This document shows positions 6,081 through 6,797 of a stretch of 6,797 nt of DNA, one piece after another; position 1 is the first letter of the stretch, and each line of letters starts with the position of its first letter. The position numbers and the translations under genes were made by a program. The notes under the pieces were generated by a model, which saw only the letters and a list, made by a program, of their open reading frames with translations, did not search any database and had not been told where the DNA came from. The DNA lies in contig USJH01000054.1 of assembly GCA_900554955.1 (NCBI GenBank), positions 1-6,797 of the forward strand, in the 5' to 3' direction. This DNA is from an uncultured Clostridia bacterium. GTDB lineage: Bacteria; Bacillota; Clostridia; Christensenellales; UBA1242.

Positions 6081-6112
6081 AAAACTCACACATTTTTGTG
6101 CGAGTTTTTTTT
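6081..6112 (+). terminator. Rho-independent terminator of infC-rpmI-rplT
   Basis: AAAACTCACACA (6081-6092) pairs with TGTGCGAGTTTT (6097-6108), 11 of 12 positions paired with one A-C mismatch, around a TTTT loop, and runs into eight T residues (6105-6112). Confidence 0.92.
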
Positions 6113-6124
6113 ATTTATATTTGT

Positions 6125-6153
6125 TTGACAAAAATTGCTGTTGCTTTTACAAT
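6125..6153 (+). promoter_or_regulatory. Sigma-A promoter of the RNA methyltransferase gene
   Basis: TTGACA (6125-6130) and TACAAT (6148-6153) are separated by 17 bases. The expected transcript start near 6160 leaves a short leader of about 20 bases containing AAGGA (6167-6171). Confidence 0.88.
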
Positions 6154-6178
6154 ATAAAAAACAAAGAAGGAAACGAAA

Positions 6179-6797
6179 ATGGAAATAATTTCAAGTGTGA
6201 ACAACGAAAATGTGAAAAGAGCTGCCAGCCTTAGCGAGAAGAAATATCGCAGGTTTTATGGCACTTTTCTTGTTGAAGGATATAAAACTGTAAACGAAGT
6301 TGTTTGCGGTGCAATGGAACTTGAAAAACTTTATGTTGAGCAAAGTTTTGTCACAAAATATAGCGACATTATTGCAAAGTGTGAACCAAACGTAATTTTG
6401 CTTTCAAAACCTGCTTTTGACAAGATTTCTGACACTGTAACAAGTCAAGGAATCATTGCGGAAGTGAAAATGCGTCCATCACTTGATTTCCATATCACAG
6501 AGCCAATTTTGGTTCTTGACAGAATTTCAGACCCTGGAAACATGGGAACAATCATTCGAACTGCAGCTGCAACTGGTTTTCGTGACATTGTCTTGATTGA
6601 TTGCTGTGATCCATACAATCCTAAAACTGTTCGAAGCAGCTCAGGCGGGATTTTCTATGTTGATCTTTATCCAATTTCAGTTGATGAACTTTTTGACGAG
6701 TGCAAAAAAACAAACACGAAAATTTATATCACAGACATGGCTGGTGAAAATATTTTCAAAATGCAAAATATTGATGAGAAATATGCACTTGTAATCG
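6179..6797 (+). CDS. TrmH/SpoU-family RNA 2'-O-methyltransferase (3' end outside window)
   Basis: 206 residues are visible before the window ends. The N-terminal part (1-95) fits the L30e-like RNA substrate-binding domain: SVNNENVKRAASL (6-18), FLVEGYKTV (30-38) and a TSQGIIA junction (88-94). The SpoU catalytic domain follows, with motif 1 DRISDPGNMGTIIRTA (114-129), including N121 and the expected catalytic R127, and NPKTVRSSSGGIF (147-159). The window stops at KYALVI, just before the expected GNEGxG SAM-binding motif. Such knotted enzymes methylate ribose 2'-OH in rRNA or tRNA using SAM; which nucleotide cannot be told. YsgA of Bacillus, near pheST, is the closest type I recall. AAGGA (6167-6171) lies seven bases before the ATG. 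Nothing looks broken; it is incomplete only because of the window edge. Confidence 0.9.
   Translation, partial: MEIISSVNNENVKRAASLSEKKYRRFYGTFLVEGYKTVNEVVCGAMELEKLYVEQSFVTKYSDIIAKCEPNVILLSKPAFDKISDTVTSQGIIAEVKMRPSLDFHITEPILVLDRISDPGNMGTIIRTAAATGFRDIVLIDCCDPYNPKTVRSSSGGIFYVDLYPISVDELFDECKKTNTKIYITDMAGENIFKMQNIDEKYALVI

Overview
The window is an AT-rich stretch of bacterial chromosome, most likely from a Bacillota (Firmicutes) member of the Clostridia type. The evidence is a T-box leader in front of thrS, a ytxC-family gene directly before thrS, an L20-type attenuator in front of infC-rpmI-rplT, strong AGGAG-type ribosome binding sites, sigma-A promoters with 17-base spacers, and ordinary TAA/TAG stops. 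Genus or species cannot be named from the sequence alone. All genes are core housekeeping types except one membrane-anchored nuclease-like gene. No phage, insertion sequence, CRISPR array, tRNA or rRNA was seen.

Layout. Bases 1-61 hold nothing recognisable. A minus-strand gene (739-62) encodes a membrane-anchored Mrr-like PD-(D/E)xK protein; its promoter puts the transcript start at or next to the ATG. Divergent from it, cmk (866-1543, CMP kinase) has its own promoter and a clear terminator (1586-1610). After a gap of about 130 bases with no convincing signal, ytxC (1741-2496) leads to a strong promoter and a complete tRNA-Thr-sensing T-box leader (2551-2776) controlling thrS (2820-4721). Three bases after the thrS stop begins the promoter of the infC-rpmI-rplT operon. 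It has a leader of about 210 bases with an attenuator (terminator 4881-4912, competing antiterminator strand 4781-4789). The operon ends at a terminator (6081-6112). A new promoter then drives a TrmH/SpoU-family RNA methyltransferase gene that is cut by the window end.

How it works together. Apart from the nuclease-like gene and cmk, this is a translation cluster: threonyl-tRNA synthetase, initiation factor IF-3, ribosomal proteins L35 and L20, and an RNA 2'-O-methyltransferase. Each block has its own feedback: uncharged tRNA-Thr for thrS, L20 protein (inferred) for the ribosomal operon, and probably IF-3 acting on its own non-canonical start codon.

Most notable points. The infC frame has no stop and runs in frame into rpmI, most simply explained by one missing A in an A-run at 5466-5471 or by a real fusion. 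infC seems to start at an ATA codon behind a strong Shine-Dalgarno. There is a perfect hairpin in the infC promoter spacer, a probably leaderless nuclease-like gene, and a CMP kinase with unusual substrate-site residues. I did not find a wholly new multi-gene system.
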